This document shows positions 43,964 to 55,821 of a DNA stretch of 62,986 nucleotides, piece after piece. This DNA comes from Sanguibacter hominis ATCC BAA-789 (GTDB lineage Bacteria; Actinomycetota; Actinomycetes; Actinomycetales; Cellulomonadaceae): NCBI RefSeq assembly GCF_012396185.1, contig NZ_JAAXOW010000006.1:1-62986 (forward strand), read 5' to 3'. The position numbers and the translations under genes were made by a program. The notes under the pieces are model-generated. The model was not told the DNA's origin. It worked only from the letters and a program-made list of their open reading frames with translations, and ran no database searches. Within the stretch, counting starts at the first letter, position 1. Each line of letters opens with the position of its first letter.

Positions 43964-46066
43964 GTGGATACCCCTGTCAGCACGATCGAACGAACCCGAG
44001 AGACGCGAGAACGGCGGATCCACCCGACCAGCTTTCGCCCTGACATCCAGGCGCTGCGCGCCGTAGCCGTCGGTGGCGTGCTCCTCTACCACCTGTGGCC
44101 CAACCGCCTCACCGGCGGCTACGTCGGCGTCGACGTGTTCTTCGTGATCAGCGGGTTCCTGATCGCGGAGCACCTCGTGCGGGAGATCGAGCAGACGGGA
44201 AGCGTCCGGCTCGGCGCGTTCTGGGCCCGCCGCGCCAAGCGGCTCCTGCCGGCCGCGCTCCTGACGATCGTGGTGACTGCCGGGGCGACCCTGCTGTGGG
44301 CGCCGCGCGCACTCTGGGAGCAGTTCTACGGTGAGATGATCGCTGCCACGCTCTACGTGCAGAACTGGAAGCTCGCCGGGGACGCTGTCGACTACCTCGC
44401 CGCTGACAACTCGCCCTCACCCGTCCAGCACTACTGGACGCTCTCGGCGGAAGAGCAGTTCTATGTCGCCCTGCCGATCATCCTTCTGCTCGCCCTCCTC
44501 GTCTCGCGACGCATGCGCACCGAGTTTCATCGCACCGCGGTGACCTTCGTCACCGTCGTGCTGGTGTCCTCGCTCGTGTGGTGCGTGGTGCAGACCGGCT
44601 CAGCGCCCGGGACGGCCTACTTCTCGACGCTGACGCGAGCGTGGGAGTTCCTCGCCGGCGTGCTCCTCGCGCTGCTCGCGTCGCGGTTCCGGCCGCGCGG
44701 CCAGACTGCGACCGTCGGTGCCGCCGCTGGGCTGCTCCTCGTCCTGGCCGCGTTCGTCGCGTTCGACGACCAGACCACGTTCCCCGGGGCGATCGTCGCC
44801 GTGCCCGTGGTCGGGTCGCTCCTGATGATCGCTTTCGGCAGGACGACGTTCCTCGAGCGCGCCGGGGCGTTCGCACCGGTCGCGCACGTCGGGCGCGTCT
44901 CCTTCTCCATCTACCTGTGGCACTTCCCGCTGATCGTGCTGCTGCCCCACGTCACGGGGCACCCGCTGACGACCGTGGACAAGATCGGCATCGCGCTCGC
45001 GTCGCTCGCGCTCGCGACCGTGTCGACGCTGTGGATCGAGGACAAGGTGCGCTTCTCGCCACGCCTGCTCGGGACGCGTCGACCCGCCACCGTCGGGATC
45101 GTGTCCCTCGCGATGATGTCCCTCGCGCTGGTCTCGACGGCGTTGCCCCTGCAGGCGGCGCGAGAGACGTCGGCACGGCAGGCCGAGCTCGCCGCCGAGC
45201 TGCTCGCCGACCTCCCCGAGTGCTTCGGCGCGGCCACCATGGTCGAGGGCTCGGACTGTGCCGAGCTCGTGCACAGCGACGCGTACGTGAGCTCGTCGTC
45301 GCTCGCGGGCAAGGACGCGAACCGTGCCGAGTGCTGGACGACCGGCGGTGAGATGACCTTGCGGTCCTGCACGCTCGGGCCGCAGACCGGCTACACGAAG
45401 CACCTGATCGCCGTCGGCGACTCGCACAACAACGCGCTGATCGACACCTACGAGGCGATCGCGTTCCAGAAGGGATGGAGGATCGACGTCGCGGGGCGGC
45501 GCGGCTGCTACTGGACCGACGCCCACCCGGTCCACCCGTCGGACGCGATCCGCGAGGAGTGCGCCTTCTGGCGAGGCGAGCTGGCCCGGCTGATCGACAG
45601 CCTGGGACCGATCGACGGGATCGTGACCACGCACGCACGCTCGAACGGGCGGGTCGTCGCCGAGGCGGGGCGGACCTTCGAGCAGACCGTCGTCGAGGCG
45701 CAGGTGAGCGCGTGGGGACGCCGGGCGCACCCCAAGGTCCCGATCATCGCGCTCGTCGACAACCCGCACCTCCCGAAGCGCGCGATCGACTGCGTGACGT
45801 CCGGAACGCCGTCGCCGGCGACGGCATGCGCGGTGCCGCGGAAGAAGGCGCTCGCCGACACCGACGGGCTTGCCGAGGCCGCGGCCATCGACCCGAACGC
45901 CCGCACGGTCGACCTGACGGACCTGTTCTGCACCGCGACAGTCTGCTCGCCCGTGATCGGCGGGGCGCTCGTCTACTCCGACGGCAACCACCTGACGGAC
46001 ACGTACGCGCGCAGCCTCAGCCCCTATCTGGCGGAAGGCATCGAGCGCGCGCTGGCGGAGGGGTAG
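43964..46066 (+). CDS. OafA/YrhL-type acyltransferase with C-terminal SGNH domain
   Basis: 700 residues. The N-terminal acyltransferase-3 domain has about ten to eleven membrane segments and the family motifs FRPDIQALRAVAVGGVLLYH, GGYVGVDVFFVISGFLI, RRAKRLLPA, and HYWTLSAEEQFY. The last membrane segment (about 378-395) leads to an extracytoplasmic SGNH domain with LIAVGDSHNNALID and a C-terminal YSDGNHLTDTYAR (Asp-x-x-His). This two-domain form O-acetylates (or acylates) surface polysaccharides, with the SGNH part completing transfer. GTG six bases after TACCCT (43952-43957): leaderless. Probably modifies the rhamnose-containing polymer made nearby (inference). Confidence 0.92.
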   Translation: MDTPVSTIERTRETRERRIHPTSFRPDIQALRAVAVGGVLLYHLWPNRLTGGYVGVDVFFVISGFLIAEHLVREIEQTGSVRLGAFWARRAKRLLPAALLTIVVTAGATLLWAPRALWEQFYGEMIAATLYVQNWKLAGDAVDYLAADNSPSPVQHYWTLSAEEQFYVALPIILLLALLVSRRMRTEFHRTAVTFVTVVLVSSLVWCVVQTGSAPGTAYFSTLTRAWEFLAGVLLALLASRFRPRGQTATVGAAAGLLLVLAAFVAFDDQTTFPGAIVAVPVVGSLLMIAFGRTTFLERAGAFAPVAHVGRVSFSIYLWHFPLIVLLPHVTGHPLTTVDKIGIALASLALATVSTLWIEDKVRFSPRLLGTRRPATVGIVSLAMMSLALVSTALPLQAARETSARQAELAAELLADLPECFGAATMVEGSDCAELVHSDAYVSSSSLAGKDANRAECWTTGGEMTLRSCTLGPQTGYTKHLIAVGDSHNNALIDTYEAIAFQKGWRIDVAGRRGCYWTDAHPVHPSDAIREECAFWRGELARLIDSLGPIDGIVTTHARSNGRVVAEAGRTFEQTVVEAQVSAWGRRAHPKVPIIALVDNPHLPKRAIDCVTSGTPSPATACAVPRKKALADTDGLAEAAAIDPNARTVDLTDLFCTATVCSPVIGGALVYSDGNHLTDTYARSLSPYLAEGIERALAEG

Positions 46067-46068
46067 CG

Positions 46069-46113
46069 ACGACGCCCCCCGCCGGGCGTGGAGCACCAGG
46101 CGGAGGGCGTCGT
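46069..46113. terminator. Terminator between acyltransferase and rmlB
   Basis: 9-bp stem ACGACGCCC/GGGCGTCGT (46069-46077 with 46105-46113) closing a loop that itself can pair; between convergent genes. Confidence 0.65.
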
Positions 46114-46124
46114 GATGACGGCTG

Positions 46125-49008
<2,884 letters not shown>

Positions 49009-49012
<4 letters not shown>

Positions 49013-49935
49013 GCATGATGGCCACGGCCGTCGCCAAGTCGTCGCGCGCCCGCACGGACGCCGTACTGTCCGGCGCCGTCGACCTCGCGCGTGCTGCTGC
49101 CGAGGAGGTCGCGGACCGGGCGGAGCACGTCGGCGCGCACGAGGGGGCGACCATCGTGTCGGAGCGCCTCGTCGAGCACCGTTTCGCGTGCACGATGCCG
49201 GGCTACCGCGGCTGGTCGTGGACCGTGACGCTCGCGCGCGTGCCGCGCGGCCGCAGCGCGACGGTGTGCGAGGTGGAGCTGCTGCCGGGGGTCGACGCGA
49301 TCCTCGCGCCGGAGTGGCTGCCGTGGTCCGAGCGTCTGCGTCCAGGGGACATCGGACCGGGCGACGTCCTGCCGTTCCGCGCGGACGACCCGCGCCTCGA
49401 GCCGGGCTTCGTCCCGACCGGTGACGACGAGGTCGACGAGGTCGCGATCGGCGAGCTTGCGCTCGCTCGGGCTCGCGTCCTCTCCCACGACGGGATCGAG
49501 GAGGCGGCGCAGCGCTGGTACGACGGCGCAGCGGGCCCGCGCAGCCCGCACGCGGTCGCCGCGTCCGCGGACTGCCAGACGTGCGGCTTCCTGGTGCCGC
49601 TCCAGGGCGAGCTCGGGCAGATCTTCGGCGTGTGCACCAACCCGTGGTCGCAGGACGACGGTCGCGTCGTCGCGTTCGACCACGGTTGCGGTGCGCACTC
49701 CGAGACGGACGTCCCCGCTCATGCCGCCGACTGGCCCGAGCCGGCGCCGATCATCGACGAGATGAGCCTCGAGGTCGTCGACGTCGCTCCACGCACGACG
49801 GTCGCGGCCGCCACCGAGCCGCAGCCCGAGGCTGCGCGCGCTGACGAGACGCTGGTCGACGCCGTGGCTCAGGACGAGTCCACGCGCGCCGAGGTCGACG
49901 CGGCTGCGGCTGAGGACGTACCGGCCGGCGAGTGA
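49009..49935 (+). CDS. DUF3027 domain protein
   Basis: 308 residues. The DUF3027 core runs about residues 15-250, with RFACTMPGYRGWSWTVTLAR, LLPGVDAILAPEWLPWSERL and PGDIGPGDVLPFRADDPRL. A zinc-ribbon-like cluster follows: CQTCGFLVPL, then VCTNPWSQDDGRVV and HGCGAHSE, giving Cys-x2-Cys and Cys/His pairs. The C-terminal 60 residues are acidic and low complexity. Function unknown; its conserved place after a long cold-shock gene in actinobacteria and the possible zinc site suggest an RNA- or ribosome-linked role (inference). ATG overlaps the upstream stop. Confidence 0.9.
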
Positions 49936-49948
49936 TCGCAGCGCCGCG

Positions 49949-52900
49949 ATGAGCCCACACGCGCACGACCCGGCCGACCCGTTCGGGACTGCGCGCCTGC
50001 GCGCTGCGACGCTCGCCGCGTGGCTCGCCTCGCCCGACCGCTTCCGCGAGGACGCGAACACCGAGGAGGACCACGGCCGCGGCTACTACCGCGACCGCGT
50101 CGTCACCGAGCTGCTGCAGAACGCGGCCGACGCCGCGCAGTCGCCGTCCGCCTCCCTGGCTCCGGCTGGCCGGGTGCTCCTGCGGCTCGACCCGCAGGCG
50201 CAGGTCTTCGAGGTCTGCAACACCGGGGCGCCGCTGACCGCCGACGGGGTCCGGGCCCTCGCCTCGATGCGCGCATCGACCAAGTCCGCGCCCTCCGCGG
50301 CCGAGGGCCGCCGCGAGGGTTCGCCCGTCTCGCGGCCGGGTCCGGTCGCGTCGGTCGGACGGTTCGGCGTCGGCTTCGCTGCGGTGCGCTCGGTCGCCGA
50401 CGAGATCGAGGTCGTCACGACGGACGCCTCCGGTGGCTCGGCCGGAGTGCTGTTCTCGACCGTCCAGACGGCCCAGGTGCTCGCGGATGCTGCCGCCGGG
50501 ACGTGCGACGCCGACGACGAGCGTCGTCGCGCCCTCGCGACCGCCGTCGCCGCACGCCACGGCTCGCTGCCGGTGCTGAGGCTCCCGTTCGCCAGCCCTC
50601 CTCACGACGGGGGCGCCGCCGAGGCCGCCCTCGGGGGCGGCTGGACGACCGTCGTCCGGCTCGTGCTCCGTGACGACGACGCTGTCGCGTCCGTCCGGTC
50701 CCAGCTCGACGCGCTCGACGCCGTCACGCTCCTCGCGCTCCCGGCCCTCCACGACGTCCGGGTCGAGGACGGAGCGACGGGTCGGACGATCGAGCCGCCG
50801 CACGACTGGGACGTCGTCACGGTCACAGGCGAGCACGACGCCGCCGACCTCGCCGACCGACCCGTCGAGGAACAGAGCCGATCCTCGTGGGCCGTGACGT
50901 GGGCGCTCCCGCCCGGCGCCCGTGCGGGCGACGGCGGCCTGGCGACCGGTACGGACGGCTCCCGCGCGACGGGCGGGCTGGGACGCGTGCACGCGCCGAC
51001 ACCGACCGACGAGCCGTGCACGCTCCCGGCCGTCCTCGTCGCGTCGCTCCCGCTCGACCCGACCCGTCGGCACGTCGCCCCCGGGCTCGCGACGGACGCG
51101 GTGCTGCGCGCGGCGGGGGAGGCGTACGCGCGTCTCGCCGAGCGGGTCGCGCGGCGCGGCGGTGACGCGCTCGGTCTCGTGCCGACCGCCCTGCCCGCGG
51201 GTGCGGTCGACGCGGCACTGCACGAGCACGCGCTCGAGGCGCTCCGGTCAGCGCTCGTGCTTCCCGTCCCCGCCGCGGGAGACCCGGCCGCACGGCTCGT
51301 CGCGCCAGGGGACGCCGTCATGCTCACCGACGGTGACGCCGCGGACGATCCCGCGCTCGTCGCAGCGTTCGCGCGGCACGTCGACGGGCTCGTGCACGTG
51401 CCGCGCGCACGCCGTGCGGCGGCACGCCGGGCCGGTGCCCGGTCCCGCACGCTGACGGACGTCGTCGACGAGGTGCCGTTCGCGGACGGCCCGCTGCTGC
51501 GCGCGCTGCGGCCGCACGCTCGAGGCCGCGACGCGGAGGCGTTCGCCGGGCTGCGTGTCGCGCTCCTGGGCGGCGCGGTCGCGCCCGGACCGCGCGACGT
51601 GCTCCTCCCGCCTGACAGTCCTGCGGACGACGGGCGGCTCACCGACGCGCTGCACCTCCTCGGCGCGAGCGTCGCCGACCCCGAGCACGCGCCGGCGGAC
51701 GTGCACGACGTGCTCGAGCGGCTGGGCGTCGTCGTCGCGTCTCCTCGCGTCCTCCTCGACGGCGCTGCGGCGCGCGCAGCGGTCGCGACGCTCGACGACG
51801 CCCTCGACGAGGCGGTCGACCCGCAGGACCTCACCGCGAAGGAGACGGGGCTCGTCGAGGCGCTCCTGACGATCGTGGGCGCCGTCGCGGACGTGGACGG
51901 CGACGCGCGGTTCGCGCACCTCGACGGGCTGCCGCTCGAGAACGAGGACGGCGAGCTCATGGCCGCCCGCGACCTGTCGTTGCCCGGCTCGGTGGCCGAG
52001 GACCTGTTCGATGGCCTCGTGCCGGTCGCGGCGCACGTCGTCGCGCGTCACGGCGCGGCCGCGCTCGTCGCCGTCGGCGTGCGTGCGGACGTCGTCGTGC
52101 GGACGGTGCCCGACGTCGTCGCGACGCTCGACGCCGACCTGGCCGACGACGAGGGGCCGGACCGCTGGGGCGACTACCTCTCCGTGCTCGCGCACGCTCT
52201 CGGCGACGGGCAGGAGGTGGGCGACGTCGCCGTCGTCGCCGACCTGGACGCGGTCGCCGACGACCGCTGGGGCCGCCTCCTCGAACGCGTGGCAGGCGAC
52301 CGCGACCCGCGCGCGGCGCTGCTCGTGGGCCCGGGAGCGCTGCCGAGCTACACGGCGTGGTGGCTGCGCGAGCAGCACGGGGGACCGTGGTCCCGTGGCG
52401 AGCGTGCCGCGGGTGCGTCGCTCCTCCCGAGCGTCCCCGACGCCCTCGCGGATGCGCAGGTGGACGACGCCGTGTGGCGCGCGCTCGGCGCGGTCGACGG
52501 TGCCGGGGACCTCGCCGCGCTCGACGTCACCGCGTGGGCCCGCGTGCTCGAGGACCTCCCGGAAGCCGGGGCGGCAGTGCCGGCGGACGAGGCGACGGCG
52601 CTGTGGAAGGCGCTGGCCGACGTCGCGCAGCTCGGCGAGGAGCCGCCCGAGCGCGTCGTCGCCGCCGTGCCGGTGGCGGACGGCGCGCGCTCGCGCCCCA
52701 CGGACGCGTCCCTCGGGATCCGCGCAGTCGTCGTGCATGCTGCTGACGTCGTCGTAGGAGACGACCCCGCCTGGGCTCAGGTCCGCGCCGTCGTGCCCGG
52801 CGGTCCGGACGTCGCCGACCTGCTCGATGCGCCGTTCGTCGACGAGCTGCCTGAACCGGTGGTCCACGCCGAGGGGGCGCACCCTGTGCAGCCCGTCGCG

Positions 52901-53110
52901 GGACTGCCCGGCTGGACGCGCTGCGACAGGATCACCGTCGATGGCGTCGACGTCGCATGGTGGCCCGGCGACCCGGTCCTCGCGCGCGACGAGGCGGGCG
53001 CGGCGCGCGGCCTCGCGCTGGCGGCAGGCGACTGGGCGGACCGGCACCGCATCGAGGTGGTCCTGCGGGCCGCCGACCCCGAGACGCTCGCGCTCGAGGC
53101 CGGCTGGTAG
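49949..53110 (+). CDS. Large sacsin/GHKL-type ATP-binding protein
   Basis: 1053 residues. The N-terminal about 290 residues form a GHKL (Hsp90/sacsin-like) ATPase: N-box YRDRVVTELLQNAADAAQ (Asn58), G1 EVCNTGAPLTADGV (88-101), G2 SVGRFGVGFAAVRSVADEIE (about 135-154). The remaining 750 residues are rich in Asp, Ala, Val and Arg, have no recognisable domain, and are probably a helical-repeat client-binding part. Sacsin-repeat proteins are chaperone-like; this family is uncharacterised. It starts 13 bases after DUF3027 in the same operon. A long stem-loop follows the stop. Confidence 0.9.
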   Translation: MSPHAHDPADPFGTARLRAATLAAWLASPDRFREDANTEEDHGRGYYRDRVVTELLQNAADAAQSPSASLAPAGRVLLRLDPQAQVFEVCNTGAPLTADGVRALASMRASTKSAPSAAEGRREGSPVSRPGPVASVGRFGVGFAAVRSVADEIEVVTTDASGGSAGVLFSTVQTAQVLADAAAGTCDADDERRRALATAVAARHGSLPVLRLPFASPPHDGGAAEAALGGGWTTVVRLVLRDDDAVASVRSQLDALDAVTLLALPALHDVRVEDGATGRTIEPPHDWDVVTVTGEHDAADLADRPVEEQSRSSWAVTWALPPGARAGDGGLATGTDGSRATGGLGRVHAPTPTDEPCTLPAVLVASLPLDPTRRHVAPGLATDAVLRAAGEAYARLAERVARRGGDALGLVPTALPAGAVDAALHEHALEALRSALVLPVPAAGDPAARLVAPGDAVMLTDGDAADDPALVAAFARHVDGLVHVPRARRAAARRAGARSRTLTDVVDEVPFADGPLLRALRPHARGRDAEAFAGLRVALLGGAVAPGPRDVLLPPDSPADDGRLTDALHLLGASVADPEHAPADVHDVLERLGVVVASPRVLLDGAAARAAVATLDDALDEAVDPQDLTAKETGLVEALLTIVGAVADVDGDARFAHLDGLPLENEDGELMAARDLSLPGSVAEDLFDGLVPVAAHVVARHGAAALVAVGVRADVVVRTVPDVVATLDADLADDEGPDRWGDYLSVLAHALGDGQEVGDVAVVADLDAVADDRWGRLLERVAGDRDPRAALLVGPGALPSYTAWWLREQHGGPWSRGERAAGASLLPSVPDALADAQVDDAVWRALGAVDGAGDLAALDVTAWARVLEDLPEAGAAVPADEATALWKALADVAQLGEEPPERVVAAVPVADGARSRPTDASLGIRAVVVHAADVVVGDDPAWAQVRAVVPGGPDVADLLDAPFVDELPEPVVHAEGAHPVQPVAGLPGWTRCDRITVDGVDVAWWPGDPVLARDEAGAARGLALAAGDWADRHRIEVVLRAADPETLALEAGW

Positions 53111-53126
53111 AGCAGGCCCGGGGACG

Positions 53127-53166
53127 ACGAACGCGCGGCGCCACCGGTCGTGGCCCGCGCGTTCGT
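53127..53166. terminator. Terminator between sacsin-like and EAL-HDOD genes
   Basis: 12-bp stem (53127-53138 with 53155-53166), continued by GCCAC/GTGGC (53140-53144 with 53150-53154). Between convergent operons. Confidence 0.85.
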
Positions 53167-53182
53167 GGGATGGTCGTGCGTG

Positions 53183-54427
53183 CTAGTTGTTGGCCGTCGC
53201 GAGAACGGTCGACAACGCCCACGGGATCGCCTCGAGGTAGGCGAGCGCGACAGCCTCGGGGGACAGGCCGGCGAGCGCGACCCCGTCAGGGTCGTGGTGC
53301 TCGTGCGCGATGACCGCCTGGAGGATCCGACCGAGCGGGCCCTCGTGCAGGATGAGCGCTGCCGACGCCTCGCGCGAGACGCGCGTGCGCTCGGCGAGCG
53401 CACGCGGCGGGATGCCGGTCTCGTTCGCGAGCGCGGACAGCAGACCCACCGTGTACGCGGCGTCGTCGCCTCCGGCCAGCTCGCGGCACGCAGCGCCGCG
53501 GGCGATGAGCAGCCACAGGTTGTCGATGTTCTTGACGGTCGACGAGATCAGCGACGCCATGACGAGGCCCGTGATCTTGGTCGCGCCGAGCAGGACGATC
53601 GCCTGCTGCAGCGAGTCGACGCGGTTCGGCAGGCCTTCGGTCGAGGCGTTGACGAGGTGGAGCAGACGCATGACCATCTCGGGGTCCGTGCCCAGGACGG
53701 TCGCGATCTTGGACGGCTCGACGTCGTCCTCCGCGAGCAGGCGCACGGCCTCGAGGCACGCGAGCTCGTTCGGCGAGAGCTGACGCTCCGTCTCGTGCTG
53801 CTGCGCGCCGTAGCGCGCGTCCATGACGAGCTGTGCGCCCGTCGGCCAGGCCGAGCCCTGCAGCCCGCCCGGAAGACCCTCGGCGATGACCTTCACGCCG
53901 GCCGCAGACGCGCGCGCGACGAGATCCGCGTGGTCGAGGACGTCCGACCCGAACGAGACCTGGACGTGGCTCGCGAACGGGAGCAGCTCGTCCTGCCGCT
54001 CCCCGCCGCGGTAGTCGCTGAGCACGGTGAGCACGCCCTCGTTGCGCAGTCGGCGCATGTGCTCCCCCGCGCTGGGAGCCTTCAGGAGCTCCGGCGGGAT
54101 TACGAGGCCCAGGACGCCGTCGTGGGAGGGAAGCCTGACGCTCCCGTCGAGGAGGTTCATGGTGCCGGGCACGAGCAGCGGGCGCGTGTAGGCGAGCTTG
54201 TCGAGGTCGAGCTCGTGCAGCGCGATCTCGAGCTTCTCCTCGTTCCCGGCGCGAGTCTTCGTCGGGTCGACGACCGCGAGGCAGTAGCCCCACACCAGAC
54301 CGTCCGCCGCGATGAGCGGCATGCGGTTGAAGAACACGGCTGGCTCGTCTTCGAGGATCTGCGACTCGAGCTGCCTGAGGGCAGCGCTGAGGCTGTCTTC
54401 GCTGGTGGGGTTCTCTGAGTAGGCCAC
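53183..54427 (-). CDS. Degenerate EAL plus HDOD domain protein
   Basis: 414 residues, YuxH-type architecture. The N-terminal about 200 residues align with EAL-domain proteins of this type (FFNRMPLIAADGLVWGYCL, LDLDKLAYTRPLLV), but the E-A-L triad and metal-binding residues of active c-di-GMP phosphodiesterases are absent. The C-terminal HDOD domain (about 215-400) includes LSPNELACLEAVRLL, GTDPEMVMRLLHLVNAS, SLQQAIVLLGATKI and RGAACRELAGG. Probably a signalling or scaffolding protein. It is the last gene of the flgN-flgK-flgL-fliW run (36 bases after fliW), so a motility role is likely. Confidence 0.88.
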   Translation of the reverse strand: MAYSENPTSEDSLSAALRQLESQILEDEPAVFFNRMPLIAADGLVWGYCLAVVDPTKTRAGNEEKLEIALHELDLDKLAYTRPLLVPGTMNLLDGSVRLPSHDGVLGLVIPPELLKAPSAGEHMRRLRNEGVLTVLSDYRGGERQDELLPFASHVQVSFGSDVLDHADLVARASAAGVKVIAEGLPGGLQGSAWPTGAQLVMDARYGAQQHETERQLSPNELACLEAVRLLAEDDVEPSKIATVLGTDPEMVMRLLHLVNASTEGLPNRVDSLQQAIVLLGATKITGLVMASLISSTVKNIDNLWLLIARGAACRELAGGDDAAYTVGLLSALANETGIPPRALAERTRVSREASAALILHEGPLGRILQAVIAHEHHDPDGVALAGLSPEAVALAYLEAIPWALSTVLATANN

Positions 54428-54463
54428 AAGGTCTCCGTGGTCAGGCGTAGGAGTGGGCGAGGG

Positions 54464-54910
54464 TCAGGCCGCGTGCAGTGTCGCGCGCAGGGGCCAGGAG
54501 CCGTCGTCGAGGACGACCTGGAGCGCGTTGCCCGTCGTCGTGTCGATCACGACCGGTGCGAGCAGGTTCGCGGTGGTGTCCTGGGGCGCGGCGCCAGGGT
54601 TGAGCACGACGAGGACCGCGAGGTTCTCAGGCGTGGTGGGTGCTCCCGGCGCGCCGAGAGCGGCGAGGGTCTCGTCGCTGATCGTCGGCTCGTAGTCGGG
54701 GAAGTAGACGCCGGGGTGGATGAGGAACAGCCGCGGAGCGACTCCGCCGGCGAACGAGGCGTCCGCGCCCTTCGCGGTGAGCGAGAACAGGGCGCCCTCG
54801 GCGCTCAGCGAGCGCAGCGAGAAGTCGTGGAGGCCGTCGAGGCCGGGAGGGGCGACGACGAACGTGATCGAGCTCGGCTCGGTCTCCGCCTGCACCACGG
54901 GGTCTGCCAT
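54464..54910 (-). CDS. fliW: Flagellar assembly factor FliW
   Basis: 148 residues from ATG 54910, which has GGGAG eight bases upstream; ATG 54928 overlapping the flgL stop (ATGA) is the alternative and adds six residues. FliW pattern: ITFVVAPPGLDGLHDFSLRSL near the start (usual F-PGL-GF), PRLFLIHPGVYFPDYEPTIS, and ENLAVLVVLNPG with DTTANLLAPVVIDTTTG after it. FliW binds flagellin and antagonises CsrA in the organisms studied. No csrA follows here, which leaves its partner open. Confidence 0.9.
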   Translation of the reverse strand: MADPVVQAETEPSSITFVVAPPGLDGLHDFSLRSLSAEGALFSLTAKGADASFAGGVAPRLFLIHPGVYFPDYEPTISDETLAALGAPGAPTTPENLAVLVVLNPGAAPQDTTANLLAPVVIDTTTGNALQVVLDDGSWPLRATLHAA

Positions 54911-54924
54911 GCTCAGCGCTCCCA

Positions 54925-55821
54925 TCATCGGATGAAGTCCAGCAGCGTCGGCTGCAGGACCCGGCTCGTGGCACCGAGCGCCGCCTTGTAGGCGACCTCC
55001 TGGGCCTGGAGGTTGACGAGCGTCTCGGCGAGGTCGACGTCCTCGACCGCGGAGATGTCCGCCTTCACGGCGAGCTTCTTGCTCGAGTTGGCCTGGAGCT
55101 GGGCCTCGATCTGGTTGGTGCGAGCACCGATCGTCGCCGTCTCCTGGAGGATCGCGTCGTGGTGCGCGTCGATCTCGTCGATGTAGCCAGACACGTCTGC
55201 TCCTGCCCGAAGGTCTGCCGCGAGGCGGTCGAGCGTCGCGAACACCGAGGTGGCGCCGGTGCCGAACACGGCACCACCGTTCCCGTCGACGCGAACCGTG
55301 ACGTCCTCGGCGATGCGGCGCTCGACGGTGCCCGCGCTGCCGTTGTAGGTGTACGTCCCGGTGAGGGGGTCGCGCTCGAAGGCGGCGGAGGCGTCCGAGG
55401 TGCCGGCGAAGACGGCGCGACCGAGGTAGGTCGTGTTCGCCTGCCCGAGGAGCGCGTCGCGCGCTGCCTCGATCTCCTGGGCGATCGCCTCGCGCGACTG
55501 CGCGTTCATGGTGCCCGAGTTGGCACCCTGGATGGCGAGCGTGCGGGCGCGGGTGAGCTGCGTCGACGCGGTGGTCAGCGCGGTGTCGACCGTGTTGAGC
55601 CAGGCCGCGCCGTCGCTCGCGTTGCGGTCGTACTGGCTCAGCGCGCGGCTCTCGGAGCGCAGGCGCAGGGCCTGGGCCGTGCCGGCCGGGTCGTCCGAGG
55701 GCTTCTCGATGCGACGCAGGCTCGACGCCTGGCCCTGCAGCTTGGACATCGCGCGCAGGTTCGTCTGGATGTTCTCGAGCGACGTGCGCTGCGTCATCTG
55801 GTGCGTGATACGCGTGATCAT
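54925..55821 (-). CDS. flgL: Flagellar hook-associated protein FlgL (HAP3)
   Basis: 298 residues. Flagellin-like N-terminus MITRITHQMTQRTSLENIQ with NLRAMSKLQGQASSLRRIEKPSDDPAG (typical K-PSDDP motif), a central variable region, and the C-terminal flagellin-like helix AETLVNLQAQEVAYKAALGATSRVL ending in LLDFIR. Forms the junction between FlgK and the filament. The ATG overlaps the flgK stop by four bases (ATGA). Confidence 0.95.
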   Translation of the reverse strand: MITRITHQMTQRTSLENIQTNLRAMSKLQGQASSLRRIEKPSDDPAGTAQALRLRSESRALSQYDRNASDGAAWLNTVDTALTTASTQLTRARTLAIQGANSGTMNAQSREAIAQEIEAARDALLGQANTTYLGRAVFAGTSDASAAFERDPLTGTYTYNGSAGTVERRIAEDVTVRVDGNGGAVFGTGATSVFATLDRLAADLRAGADVSGYIDEIDAHHDAILQETATIGARTNQIEAQLQANSSKKLAVKADISAVEDVDLAETLVNLQAQEVAYKAALGATSRVLQPTLLDFIR

